From contig CANIBQ010000123.1 in assembly GCA_947465645.1 (NCBI GenBank), forward strand, positions 1 through 12,181: 12,181 nucleotides of DNA, written 5' to 3'. The notes below the pieces were generated by a model that made no database searches, was not told the origin of the DNA, and saw nothing but the letters and a program-made list of their open reading frames with translations. Numbering within the stretch: the stretch's first letter is position 1; every line of letters starts with the position of its first letter. Of the stretch, positions 1-6,364 are shown in pieces. A program made the translations under genes and the position numbers. Source of the stretch: Acidobacteriota bacterium. Lineage in GTDB: Bacteria; Acidobacteriota; Vicinamibacteria; Vicinamibacterales; UBA2999.

Positions 1-2
1 CG

Positions 3-122
3 ACCTATACACAGACGCAGCTCAACGCCATCGCGCGCCGTCTGAACACGCGCCCGCGCAAAACGCTGGGCTACGAGACCCCGGCTGATAGACTGGCAAC
101 CTGCGTTGCGTCGACGGCTTGA
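3..122 (+). CDS. IS30-family transposase, C-terminal fragment (cut by window start)
   Basis: The frame from base 3 reads 39 codons to a TGA at 120-122. It contains LNTRPRKTLGYETPADRL, the C-terminal signature of IS30-family DDE transposases (LNxRPRKxLGYxTPxE). The catalytic D, D and E residues and the N-terminal HTH would lie upstream of the window, so whether the element is intact cannot be judged. The right terminal inverted repeat should fall within a few tens of bases after the stop. I cannot delimit it without the left end. The next gene ends convergently at 164, so the IS boundary and that gene's 3' end share at most 41 bp. Confidence 0.85.
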   Translation, partial: TYTQTQLNAIARRLNTRPRKTLGYETPADRLATCVASTA

Positions 123-163
123 ACCCACCACTACGTACAAATGGAAAACGGTCTAGCAACCAG

Positions 164-1888
164 CTACCGAGCTACCCAGCCCGCCCAATTCACGATGACG
201 CCCGCGGAAGGCGGACGGCTGCGGCCGGCCGGGACGATCATGACGACGCGATCGCTGCGGTGGGCGACGGAGTAGTCGCGCACGTCAGCGATGTCCACTG
301 CTTCCCGGGGAGCGGTGAACTGGAGCGGGGTTGTCTCCGCAGTGCCGGCGAGATCGGCCCGCATCAACCGGCCGTTCCTGAGGAAGAAAAGCGAACGGCC
401 GTCTGATCCCCACTCAGGTCGTGTTCCGCCCGCGCGTGAGACGCGCATGCGCGAGGCGTCAGCCGCTCCCGGTCTGCGCTCCACGTAGATGTCGCGTTGG
501 CCTGCTTCATCAGAGACGTAGGCCAGCAGACGCCCATCCGGTGACCAGCGCGCGCCGGAGTCACTGAACCCGGTGCGGACGAGCGCCGCTGGCGTGCCGC
601 CGGCGTCATTCACCGACCAGATGTCGAGGTCGCCCGCCCGGCCAGGCGCGTGAAAAAGGATCGTCCGCCCGCGCCAGTCGGTCGGCGTTTCGTCGAGATC
701 GGACCGCAGGACGACCTCTTCCCTGGACGCGGATTCCGCGATCCCGCGCGCAAAGAGATTGGGCTGCCCGTCCTGCAGCGATCGGTACACCACGCGATCC
801 CCGCCCGGCGACCAGACGGGATCGCTGTCGGCCGCCAGCGCCGTACTGAGGCGCCGGGGCGCAAATCCCACCTCCGTCAGAGGCAGAACGAACACGTCGA
901 GCGTCCGAAGCAGCGGATCGAGGATGGTCAGCGCCGCTTCCGTGTCATTCGGCGAGAGACGCACCTGCCAGAGGTCCGCCGGCTCGCCGACGGGTGTCGC
1001 CGTGCCGCCGCGAGTATTCGACCATGCCAGCTGGCGCAGCCGCGGCGCCGCCGCAGCCCAGGCGAGCAGGCGTGGCGAGGCGGCGAAGAAGCCGTGGCCC
1101 GCGGGCGACACACCGACGTTGAACGCGATCGGCGTCGAGCGCCCCGTCACGGATCCCGTCGCCGCATCGAGCACCTGCGTGACCAGGGCATGGTCGCGAA
1201 CGAGGACCAGATGCCCGTCCACCACCTGGGCGTGGCTCGACGTCGTCGTCAGGTCGCGTTCCGCGCCGCTGCTGACCAGGCGAACGACGCGTCGCCCGGA
1301 ATCCTGCGTGGCGACGTAGACAAATCCCAGGTCGCCCGCGGCCTCCGGAAAGGCGTGGCGCCGGTCTCCGGGCTTGAGCGCGCTCGCGTCTGTCGCGACA
1401 CCGTTGAAAAACCGGCGGATAGGCGCGTTGCCGCCGGTGGCGACGAGCAGCGAGCCGTCGGGCAGCCACGCCGCGCCCGCGGGATCTGGCGCATCGAGGA
1501 GGTCTCGGACGACCCTGTCCGCCCGCGACACCTGTTTGAGCTTCCCTTCGGCAAAGAACGACACGGCGCGGCCGTTGGCCTTCCACGCGGGAAGCGCCGC
1601 ACCCTCGGTGCCGGCCAACGCCTCGGCCGACTCGGTGTCGAACCCACGGCGCCAGAGCTGCGCGACGCCGTTCGCCGTCGCGACAAACACCATCTCGCGG
1701 CCGTCCGGAGAAATCGCGGCGTCGAGCACCTCGTCGCCGGCGCCAAGCTCGGTTCCAGGCGGCGAGGTCAACGCCAGCCTGACCGGCGGTGATGGTGGCG
1801 GGGGAGTCTCGCGGTAATGGCGGACCAGAGGCACGGCCGCGAGCGCGAGCGCCGTTGCGCAGACGATCGCGATGCCGCGCCAGATCAT
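164..1888 (-). CDS. Membrane-anchored TolB/PD40-type beta-propeller protein, without a kinase domain
   Basis: The protein has 574 residues. The N-terminus (about residues 5-23) is one hydrophobic segment preceded by little charge, then RHYRE and a proline-rich linker, so the propeller is probably outside the cytoplasmic membrane. PD40/TolB-like blade motifs are visible: AISPDGREMVFVA (58-70), WLPDGSLLVAT (141-151), DPVWSPGGDRVVYRS (356-370), ARWSPDGRLLAYVSD (446-460) and RPEWGSDGRSLFF (490-502). The tail (VRDYSV...VIVNWAGWVAR) matches the terminal segment of propellers fused to acidobacterial PknB-like Ser/Thr kinases, whose kinase domain is absent here. The ATG at 1888 was chosen because it overlaps the upstream methyltransferase stop (ATGA) and directly precedes the membrane segment. 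An in-frame ATG at 2068 would add 60 arginine-rich residues that shadow the upstream gene. The role is probably protein or ligand binding; no enzyme activity is visible. Confidence 0.8.
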   Translation of the reverse strand: MIWRGIAIVCATALALAAVPLVRHYRETPPPPSPPVRLALTSPPGTELGAGDEVLDAAISPDGREMVFVATANGVAQLWRRGFDTESAEALAGTEGAALPAWKANGRAVSFFAEGKLKQVSRADRVVRDLLDAPDPAGAAWLPDGSLLVATGGNAPIRRFFNGVATDASALKPGDRRHAFPEAAGDLGFVYVATQDSGRRVVRLVSSGAERDLTTTSSHAQVVDGHLVLVRDHALVTQVLDAATGSVTGRSTPIAFNVGVSPAGHGFFAASPRLLAWAAAAPRLRQLAWSNTRGGTATPVGEPADLWQVRLSPNDTEAALTILDPLLRTLDVFVLPLTEVGFAPRRLSTALAADSDPVWSPGGDRVVYRSLQDGQPNLFARGIAESASREEVVLRSDLDETPTDWRGRTILFHAPGRAGDLDIWSVNDAGGTPAALVRTGFSDSGARWSPDGRLLAYVSDEAGQRDIYVERRPGAADASRMRVSRAGGTRPEWGSDGRSLFFLRNGRLMRADLAGTAETTPLQFTAPREAVDIADVRDYSVAHRSDRVVMIVPAGRSRPPSAGVIVNWAGWVAR

Positions 1889-3285
1889 GCTCGTCGCCGT
1901 AGCCCGGGCGAAGGCGGACGCGCCGGCTGCGCCTGGGCGCGATCGACCACCGCGACGGTTTCGACGTGGGCGGTGTGCGGGAACATGTCCACCGGCTGGA
2001 GCGATCGGACCACGTATCCCTCGGCGACGATGAGCGCGAGGTCGCGCGCGAGCGCTTCGGGATTGCACGAGATGTAAATCCCGCGCGAAGGCCGCAGCTC
2101 GCCGAAGACCTGCTCCAGCACGGCCGGCTCGCAGCCTTCGCGAGGGGGATCGAGGATCACGACGTCGTGTGATGCGGCGCGATCCTGGCGTGATGCGGCG
2201 CGGACCTTTACGGTCCGCGACAGGAAATCAAGCACTCGTCTGGCGACGAACTGGCAGCGGCCGGCCGGAATCCTGTTCAGGCCCAGGCTCGCCTCGCCAT
2301 CCGCGACGGACAGATAGTTTTCTTCGACCGCGGTCACGTCGTGGCCGGCGCGCGCGAGCGGCAAGGCGAACAGGCCGCAGCCCGCATACAAGTCCAGGAC
2401 GCGCGCGCCTGTGGGCACCTCTGCGCGCACCAGTTGCACGAGAATCTCCGCGGCGCGCACGTTGGTCTGAAAGAAGGCGGTCGGTGAGACCAGGAACGAC
2501 GTCCCATCGACCTTCTCGCGCATGCGCTCCGGACCGGTGATGCGCCGGGTCTCGCGGCCGAAGATGCTGGCGTCGCGCCCGTTGTGCATGTTGACGTGCA
2601 CCGATGTCGCCAGCGCCTGGCGGGAGATCGCCTTGCGGCTCGCCTCGCGCACGCGGCGGTCGGCCGGCTTCGACACGACGAGCGTCGCCATCATCTCCTC
2701 GGTACCGGCGCCGACGCGCACCGCCAGTCCGCGGAGCCCGCCGCGCTCCGCTTCGACGCGCGCGCCCTTGAACGCCGCGTAGAAATCGAACGCGACGGCG
2801 TTGCCGCGTGGGTCGTGCACCGGACACTCGCGCACCGGAAGCACGCGTCGCGAACCCCTGATGTAGTGGCCGATCACCAGAGGAGCGCCGTCGAAGACGA
2901 AATGGACCTTATGACGATACCCCCACGGGGAGTCCACGGGGGTTGAGGGCATCATCGACCGGACGGCGGGAGCCGCGGGTACGGCCGCTCGTACGAGCGC
3001 GTCGACGAGCGCTGTTTTCAACCGCAGTTGCTCAGGGTAGGCGATGTGCTGCCAGGTGCACCCGCCACACGGACCGAAGTGAGGACATGGCGCTTCAACG
3101 CGGTGCGGCGAGGCGCGCAGGATCTCGACCAGCGTCGCCTGGCCCTCGATTCGCGTGAACTCAACCCGGACCCGTTCGCCAGGAATCGTCAACGGTACCG
3201 TGACGAGCTGGCGGCCGAGGCGCGCCAGCCCGTCGCCGGCGGCGGTGAGCGACTCGATGTCGACGTCGAAGGTGCGCGTGGCTAT
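1885..3285 (-). CDS. rumA: 23S rRNA (uracil-5-)-methyltransferase, RumA/RlmD type
   Basis: The product transfers a methyl group from SAM to C5 of a uridine in 23S rRNA. With the start used here it has about 466 residues. An N-terminal TRAM-like RNA-binding region (roughly 5-55, including [12 protein letters not shown]) is followed by the iron-sulfur motif [10 protein letters not shown] (Cys67, 73, 76) with a fourth cysteine in RECPVHD (Cys154), typical of RumA/RlmD and RlmC. SAM motif I is LDLYAGCG (~297-304), motif IV is ILDPPREG (~377-384), FFQTN is present, and the nucleophile is Cys407 in YISCNP; Glu442 in HTAHVET fits the general base. The start is uncertain: no ATG, GTG or TTG lies between the FKBP stop and the TTG at 3192, which would cut off most of TRAM. 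I place it at the ATA (3285) overlapping the FKBP stop; the alternative ATG at 3432 overlaps FKBP by 151 bp. The assignment to U1939 rather than another site is not proven. Confidence 0.88.
   Translation of the reverse strand: MATRTFDVDIESLTAAGDGLARLGRQLVTVPLTIPGERVRVEFTRIEGQATLVEILRASPHRVEAPCPHFGPCGGCTWQHIAYPEQLRLKTALVDALVRAAVPAAPAVRSMMPSTPVDSPWGYRHKVHFVFDGAPLVIGHYIRGSRRVLPVRECPVHDPRGNAVAFDFYAAFKGARVEAERGGLRGLAVRVGAGTEEMMATLVVSKPADRRVREASRKAISRQALATSVHVNMHNGRDASIFGRETRRITGPERMREKVDGTSFLVSPTAFFQTNVRAAEILVQLVRAEVPTGARVLDLYAGCGLFALPLARAGHDVTAVEENYLSVADGEASLGLNRIPAGRCQFVARRVLDFLSRTVKVRAASRQDRAASHDVVILDPPREGCEPAVLEQVFGELRPSRGIYISCNPEALARDLALIVAEGYVVRSLQPVDMFPHTAHVETVAVVDRAQAQPARPPSPGLRRRA
2169..2219 (-). 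repeat. Hairpin plus 13-bp direct repeat inserted in frame in the rumA coding region
   Basis: A perfect 8-bp stem with a 5-base loop (cgcggacc tttac ggtccgcg, 2199-2219) overlaps the second of two exact 13-base direct repeats (gtgatgcggcgcg at 2169-2181 and 2190-2202, 21 bases or 7 codons apart). On the coding strand this gives SRTVKVRA followed by [13 protein letters not shown], residues ~356-374 of the methyltransferase, between its second strand region (RRVLDFL) and motif IV (ILDPP). Typical family members are, from memory, shorter here. The frame is kept open, so the gene looks functional. The stem resembles dispersed GGACC...GGTCC hairpins elsewhere in the window. Confidence 0.7.
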
Positions 3286-3818
3286 TTCACGCCCAGGAGC
3301 TCGACGTCGAAGAGCAGCGTGGCGTTGGGCGGAATGACACCCCCGGCGCCCCGCGCGCCGTAGCCCATGTCGGGCGGAATGGTCAGCGTGCGCTGGCCGC
3401 CCACCTTCATGCCCGCAACACCCTCGTCCCACCCGCGAATGACTTCGCCGCCGCCAAGGCGGAAGGCGAACGGCTCGTTGCGGTCGCGGGAGCTGTCGAA
3501 CTTGTTGCCTTTGCTCTCCGGCTTCGAGGGGTCGTAGAGCCAGCCGGTGTAGTGCACCGTCACCTGCTGCCCCGACTGCGCTTCGGCGCCGGTGCCTGCT
3601 TTCCCATCCGTCTTCACCAATTGCGTCACGTTCGACTCAGCCACCGTTCCTCCCGATTCAGTCGTGCTGCCGCCGCATCCGGCGGCAAGAAAAAATACTG
3701 GCCACAGAGTCACAGAGACACAGAGCTTAATAAGGTTTCCCCTGTGTCTCCGTGTCTCTGTGGCCCGTGGCTGTGACTGGCCTCGTGTCGTCGAGGTCCC
3801 GTATACGAAATCCGCCAT
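3282..3818 (-). CDS. FKBP-type peptidyl-prolyl cis-trans isomerase, predicted lipoprotein
   Basis: The protein has 178 residues. The C-terminal ~110 residues form a complete FKBP domain: [40 protein letters not shown] and [15 protein letters not shown] hold the usual aromatic pocket residues (Tyr, Phe, Asp, Trp, Tyr, Ile, Phe). The N-terminus has a long basic n-region, a hydrophobic stretch and the lipobox LAAGC (Cys48), so it is probably lipidated and acts in the periplasm as a folding catalyst. The start ATG 3818 has a clear Shine-Dalgarno sequence (GAAGGGG, about 5 bases upstream). A GTG at 3848 would add 10 residues and lacks such a site. Residues ~18-40 are encoded by a CACAGAG palindromic repeat, so half of the signal sequence derives from a repeat. 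The stop TAG overlaps the putative ATA start of the next gene, and the three downstream genes look co-transcribed. Confidence 0.9.
   Translation of the reverse strand: MADFVYGTSTTRGQSQPRATETRRHRGNLIKLCVSVTLWPVFFLAAGCGGSTTESGGTVAESNVTQLVKTDGKAGTGAEAQSGQQVTVHYTGWLYDPSKPESKGNKFDSSRDRNEPFAFRLGGGEVIRGWDEGVAGMKVGGQRTLTIPPDMGYGARGAGGVIPPNATLLFDVELLGVK
3700..3765. repeat. CACAGAG-type palindromic repeat inside the FKBP signal sequence
   Basis: Two arms of 24 bases (3700-3723 and 3742-3765) are inverted copies with two mismatches, separated by an 18-base A+T-richer loop. Each arm is built of cacagag/gagacac units starting from ggccacagag. From memory, elements of this appearance recur in many environmental genomes and give protein stretches such as TETRRHR...LCVSV.LW when read through, which is exactly what is seen here. 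The element lies entirely inside the FKBP coding region and leaves its frame open. Confidence 0.8.
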
Positions 3819-3878
3819 AGGCGCCCCTTCACGTCGTCTGATCGCCACACGGGCCGATCACTGTGTGACGCGCCAAGG

Positions 3879-3884
3879 ATTATA
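3879..3884 (-). promoter_or_regulatory. Possible -10 element for the FKBP-rumA-propeller cluster
   Basis: The minus strand reads TATAAT, a perfect sigma70 -10 hexamer, 61 bases upstream of the FKBP start at 3818, in the 112-bp divergent gap shared with sppA. No good -35 hexamer is seen at 16-18 bases, so this is a weak prediction based on one hexamer in otherwise G+C-rich DNA. Confidence 0.35.
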
Positions 3885-3930
3885 CGTTCCGGGCAAGTCC
3901 AGGTGACACAATAGCGTTCGGGAGGCTCTT

Positions 3931-5697
3931 GTGGCTCTACGCCGCGGCGTTCGTTTCGTATTCACGCTCATCGGGATGGCGGTCGTGATCTCGGTGGCCG
4001 GCATCCTGTTTCTCTATTTTGCGCTCTCGCGTGGCCCTGCCGTGCCGGACGAGGCCATCCTCGTCCTGAGACCGGGAGGTCAGCTCAACGAGATCCTTCC
4101 CGATGATGTCATGGGGCAGCTTCTGGGGCGCGAGACCTCCACCGTACGCGGATTCGTGCGAAGCCTGCAGATGGCGAAGCGCGACCCGCGCATTCGAACG
4201 GTGCTGTTGATGCCATCGACGCTGGAGTCGCCATTCTGGGGGAAGGTGCAGGAGCTGCGGGACGCCGTGCTCGACTTCCGCCAGTCCGGCAAGAAGGTCA
4301 TTGCCTTCCTCGAGTACGGCGGAGACCGCGAGTACTACCTCGCGACGGCGGCCGACCGGGTCTTCATGTTGCCGACGAGCCCGCTCGATCTGACCGGCGT
4401 GGCGTCCTACGAGGTGTTCCTCCGCGGGGCGTTCGACAAGGTCGGCGCGTTCCCGGACTTTCTCCACGTGGGCGAGTACAAGACCGCCGTGAACCAGCTC
4501 ACGGAAAAGGGATTCACCCCTGCGCATCGCGAGATGTCCGAGTCGCTGAATCGTGACATGTACGACCAGTTGGTGCGAGGAATCGCCGTCGCGAGAAAGA
4601 AGACCGAGAGCGAGGTGCGGGGGCTGATCGACGAGGGCCCGTTCTCGCCTCAGGACGCGCTGCGCGCCGGCCTGGTGGACGACCTCGCGTACCAGGATCA
4701 GCTCGACGACCGCGTGCCGGAGATGCGGCCCGCCTCCGGCGATCCGCGGCGGGTGGAAGGCTCCGACTACGAGCGCATCAGCCCGCGGTCTGTCGGCATC
4801 ACGCCCCGTTCGAGGATCGCGGTGCTGTACGCGGTGGGCGTCATTGCCTCGGGCAAGAGCAGCTCCGACCCGGTGAACGGCGGCGTCGTCGGCTCCGACA
4901 CGCTCGTGGAGCAGATCCGCCAGGTCCGCGCCGACGATTCCATCAAGGCGATCGTGCTCCGCATCGACAGCCCGGGCGGGTCGTCGGTAGCCTCCGACGT
5001 CATCTGGCGCGAGCTGATGATCACGCGCGACGAAAAGCCGTCGAGGCCGCTCGTGACGTCGATGTCCGACCTCGCCGCCTCGGGTGGGTACTACATCGCC
5101 GTGCCCGGCCAGGTGATCGTCGCGCAGCCCGCCACGCTCACTGGCTCGATCGGCGTGTACTCCGGCAAGTTCGTGATCGACGGGACGCTGGCCAAGGTCG
5201 GCGTCAACACCGCGACGATCGCGTCAGGGGCGAACGCGGACATCAACTCGCCGTTCTCGCGGTTCACGCCGGATCAGCAGGCAAAGCTGCAGGGATACAT
5301 GCAGGGCTTCTACGACAACTTCGTGGAAAAGGTGGCGGCCGGCCGCAATACGACCCCCGAGCGGATTCACGCCGTGGCCCAGGGCCGGGTCTGGACCGGT
5401 GAGCAGGCCCGTGAGCGCGGACTGGTAGACATGCTGGGCGGCCTCGATACCGCCGTCGCGGTGGCCAAGGCGCGCGCGAAGATCCCCGCCGACGAAGACG
5501 TGGAGCTCGTGGCGTATCCGCCGCGGCGCAGCTTCTACGAGGCGCTCGCGGAGCAGTTCGGCTCGTCAGGCGTGAATATGTGGAGCGTGCTGGCGGGAGG
5601 CGCCGAGAGCAGAGCGGTCGCGGCGCTCACCGCGCCAGTGCGCTTGTTCCGGCGCGGCGAACCGTTGGCTCTCATGCCATTCGCATTCGTGAGGTGA
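3931..5697 (+). CDS. sppA: Signal peptide peptidase SppA, long (67K) form
   Basis: This is a serine protease with a Ser/Lys dyad that degrades cleaved signal peptides in the cytoplasmic membrane. The protein has 588 residues, close to the ~618 of E. coli SppA. One membrane segment (~10-32) is followed by two tandem S49 peptidase domains. The N-terminal repeat carries the likely general base Lys184 (GEYKTAVNQLTEKG) and the C-terminal repeat the nucleophile Ser384 (DLAASGGYYIA), with DSPGGS at 346-351 and LTGSIGVYSGKF at 403-414 as further S49 signatures. The start is GTG 3931, preceded by GGGAGG 5 bases upstream. It is transcribed divergently from the FKBP gene. A dispersed hairpin repeat begins about 10 bp after its stop; no classical U-tract terminator is seen. 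Confidence 0.95.
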   Translation: MALRRGVRFVFTLIGMAVVISVAGILFLYFALSRGPAVPDEAILVLRPGGQLNEILPDDVMGQLLGRETSTVRGFVRSLQMAKRDPRIRTVLLMPSTLESPFWGKVQELRDAVLDFRQSGKKVIAFLEYGGDREYYLATAADRVFMLPTSPLDLTGVASYEVFLRGAFDKVGAFPDFLHVGEYKTAVNQLTEKGFTPAHREMSESLNRDMYDQLVRGIAVARKKTESEVRGLIDEGPFSPQDALRAGLVDDLAYQDQLDDRVPEMRPASGDPRRVEGSDYERISPRSVGITPRSRIAVLYAVGVIASGKSSSDPVNGGVVGSDTLVEQIRQVRADDSIKAIVLRIDSPGGSSVASDVIWRELMITRDEKPSRPLVTSMSDLAASGGYYIAVPGQVIVAQPATLTGSIGVYSGKFVIDGTLAKVGVNTATIASGANADINSPFSRFTPDQQAKLQGYMQGFYDNFVEKVAAGRNTTPERIHAVAQGRVWTGEQARERGLVDMLGGLDTAVAVAKARAKIPADEDVELVAYPPRRSFYEALAEQFGSSGVNMWSVLAGGAESRAVAALTAPVRLFRRGEPLALMPFAFVR

Positions 5698-5707
5698 GCA
5701 CTCCTCT

Positions 5708-5737
5708 CGCGTACGTAGTGTCCGGCTTCAGCCGGAC
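5708..5737 (+). repeat. Dispersed repeat with GTCCGGCT-TC-AGCCGGAC hairpin, just after sppA
   Basis: A perfect 8-bp inverted repeat (5720-5737) follows the sequence cgcgtacgtagtg (5708-5720). Positions 5708-5728 recur with one mismatch on the minus strand at 8847-8827, and the core gtacgtagtg occurs a third time on the minus strand at 138-129. No T-run follows the stem, so it is not a standard intrinsic terminator, although it could act as an mRNA 3' end stabiliser for sppA. From memory, similar GTAGTGTCCGGCTTnAGCCGGAC units are frequent in some Acidobacteriota. Confidence 0.65.
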
Positions 5738-5746
5738 CGTGATCAA

Positions 5747-6015
5747 CAACGCACGCCGCGGGCATGCCGGTATGCGCCGCCGACTCCGCATGCCGGGAAA
5801 TCGCGCTGCGACTCGCTGTCCTTCCGCCGACGCGTTGACTAGGAGCTAATTCGAACAGCGTCTGTCAGGCGCAATCGGACCTTCAGTCCCGATCCAGGCA
5901 TCCGGGAGCACACAGACCGAAGTCAACGCGGAAACCTCGCTCCGCGCGATTTCCGGATCTCAGTACGGCATGCTGCGACGGCGGCCGTATACCGACATGC
6001 CCGCGGCGCGCGTTG
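5747..6015. repeat. Imperfect long inverted repeat (arms 5747-5839 and 5922-6015, 82-bp centre)
   Basis: The outer ~50 bases of each arm match well when one is reverse-complemented (caacgc-cgccgcgggcatg-cggtat motif and gcatgccg), then ggaaatcgcgc and the inner gcgttgac ends match again after small gaps. Both arms, read outwards to inwards, encode a NARRGHAG/NARRGHVG-like string, which only reflects their shared ancestry. There is no transposase between the arms. It could be a decayed non-autonomous mobile element or a duplicated and inverted intergenic repeat. No flanking target duplication was found by eye. Confidence 0.55.
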
Positions 6016-6066
6016 GCGACGAGCGATGTGCTTGCAGGGAATTCGATCAGAAAGGCGGGACATCGC

Positions 6067-6231
6067 TCAAGAGCCATTCGTAAACACTGCGGCGTCGATG
6101 GCCCACACGGCATCCTGCGTTGTCGCTACATCTCGAGCGGCTCCAGCGAGGAACGAAACCTGTTCGACGGATAGTTCCTGAAAGTCGCCATAGAGCGAGC
6201 ACTCCGCCAACAGATGTAGGTGAGAACGCAA
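6067..6231 (-). pseudogene. Possible small gene or C-terminal gene remnant, function unknown
   Basis: A minus-strand frame is open from a TGA near 6290 to a TGA at 6069-6067. It reads a protein-like stretch ending FLAGAARDVATTQDAVWAIDAAVFTNGS, with mixed acidic, hydrophobic and polar residues unlike the arginine-rich shadow frames nearby. It has no ATG; the only canonical start in good position is TTG 6231, without a Shine-Dalgarno sequence, giving 54 residues. It lies directly downstream of the terminator at 6298-6335. A gene truncated at its 5' side is the simplest reading. I do not recognise the family, and chance coding is possible. Confidence 0.25.
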
Positions 6232-6297
6232 TTTGGTGTCAGCAGAGGCCAGATTCGAAGTCGTTGACTGGCAAGGTTCTGACCGTCACTGCGGCCA

Positions 6298-6335
6298 AAT
6301 AAAAAAGGGTTACGGCCAGCGGCCGTAACCCTTTT
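6298..6335 (-). terminator. Intrinsic terminator of the NHL-repeat gene
   Basis: A perfect 15-bp stem (6303-6317 with 6321-6335) closes a 3-base loop. On the minus strand the 3' arm ends in TTTT and continues to a six-T run. It starts about 30 bases after the NHL-repeat gene's stop. The opposite strand has only a short T-run (cttttccg), so termination is mainly for the minus strand. Confidence 0.9.
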
Positions 6336-6364
6336 CCGATCCGTCTGAGCCTGAAGCCGGGAGC

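Noticed and set aside
650..1792. Plus-strand open frame (380 codons) opposite the TolB-like propeller gene
   Set aside because: Arginine-rich with no domain; the minus-strand product shows repeated PD40 blades and a family-specific tail.
1889..2068. N-terminal extension of the propeller protein to an ATG at 2068
   Set aside because: The extra 60 residues are arginine-rich shadow of the methyltransferase 3' end; the ATGA overlap at 1888 directly before the membrane segment is a better start.
3700..3765. CACAGAG units considered as a CRISPR or tandem array
   Set aside because: There are no regularly spaced repeats with unique spacers; the units form two inverted arms.
5720..5737. Hairpin after sppA considered as an intrinsic terminator
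   Set aside because: The stem is good but no T-run follows on the plus strand (next bases are cgtgatcaac), so it is listed as a repeat.
5883..6113. Minus-strand frame of 76 codons overlapping the inverted repeat
   Set aside because: Most of it is repeat arm; it shares a NARRGH string with the opposite-strand frame at 5580-5849 only because the arms are inverted copies.
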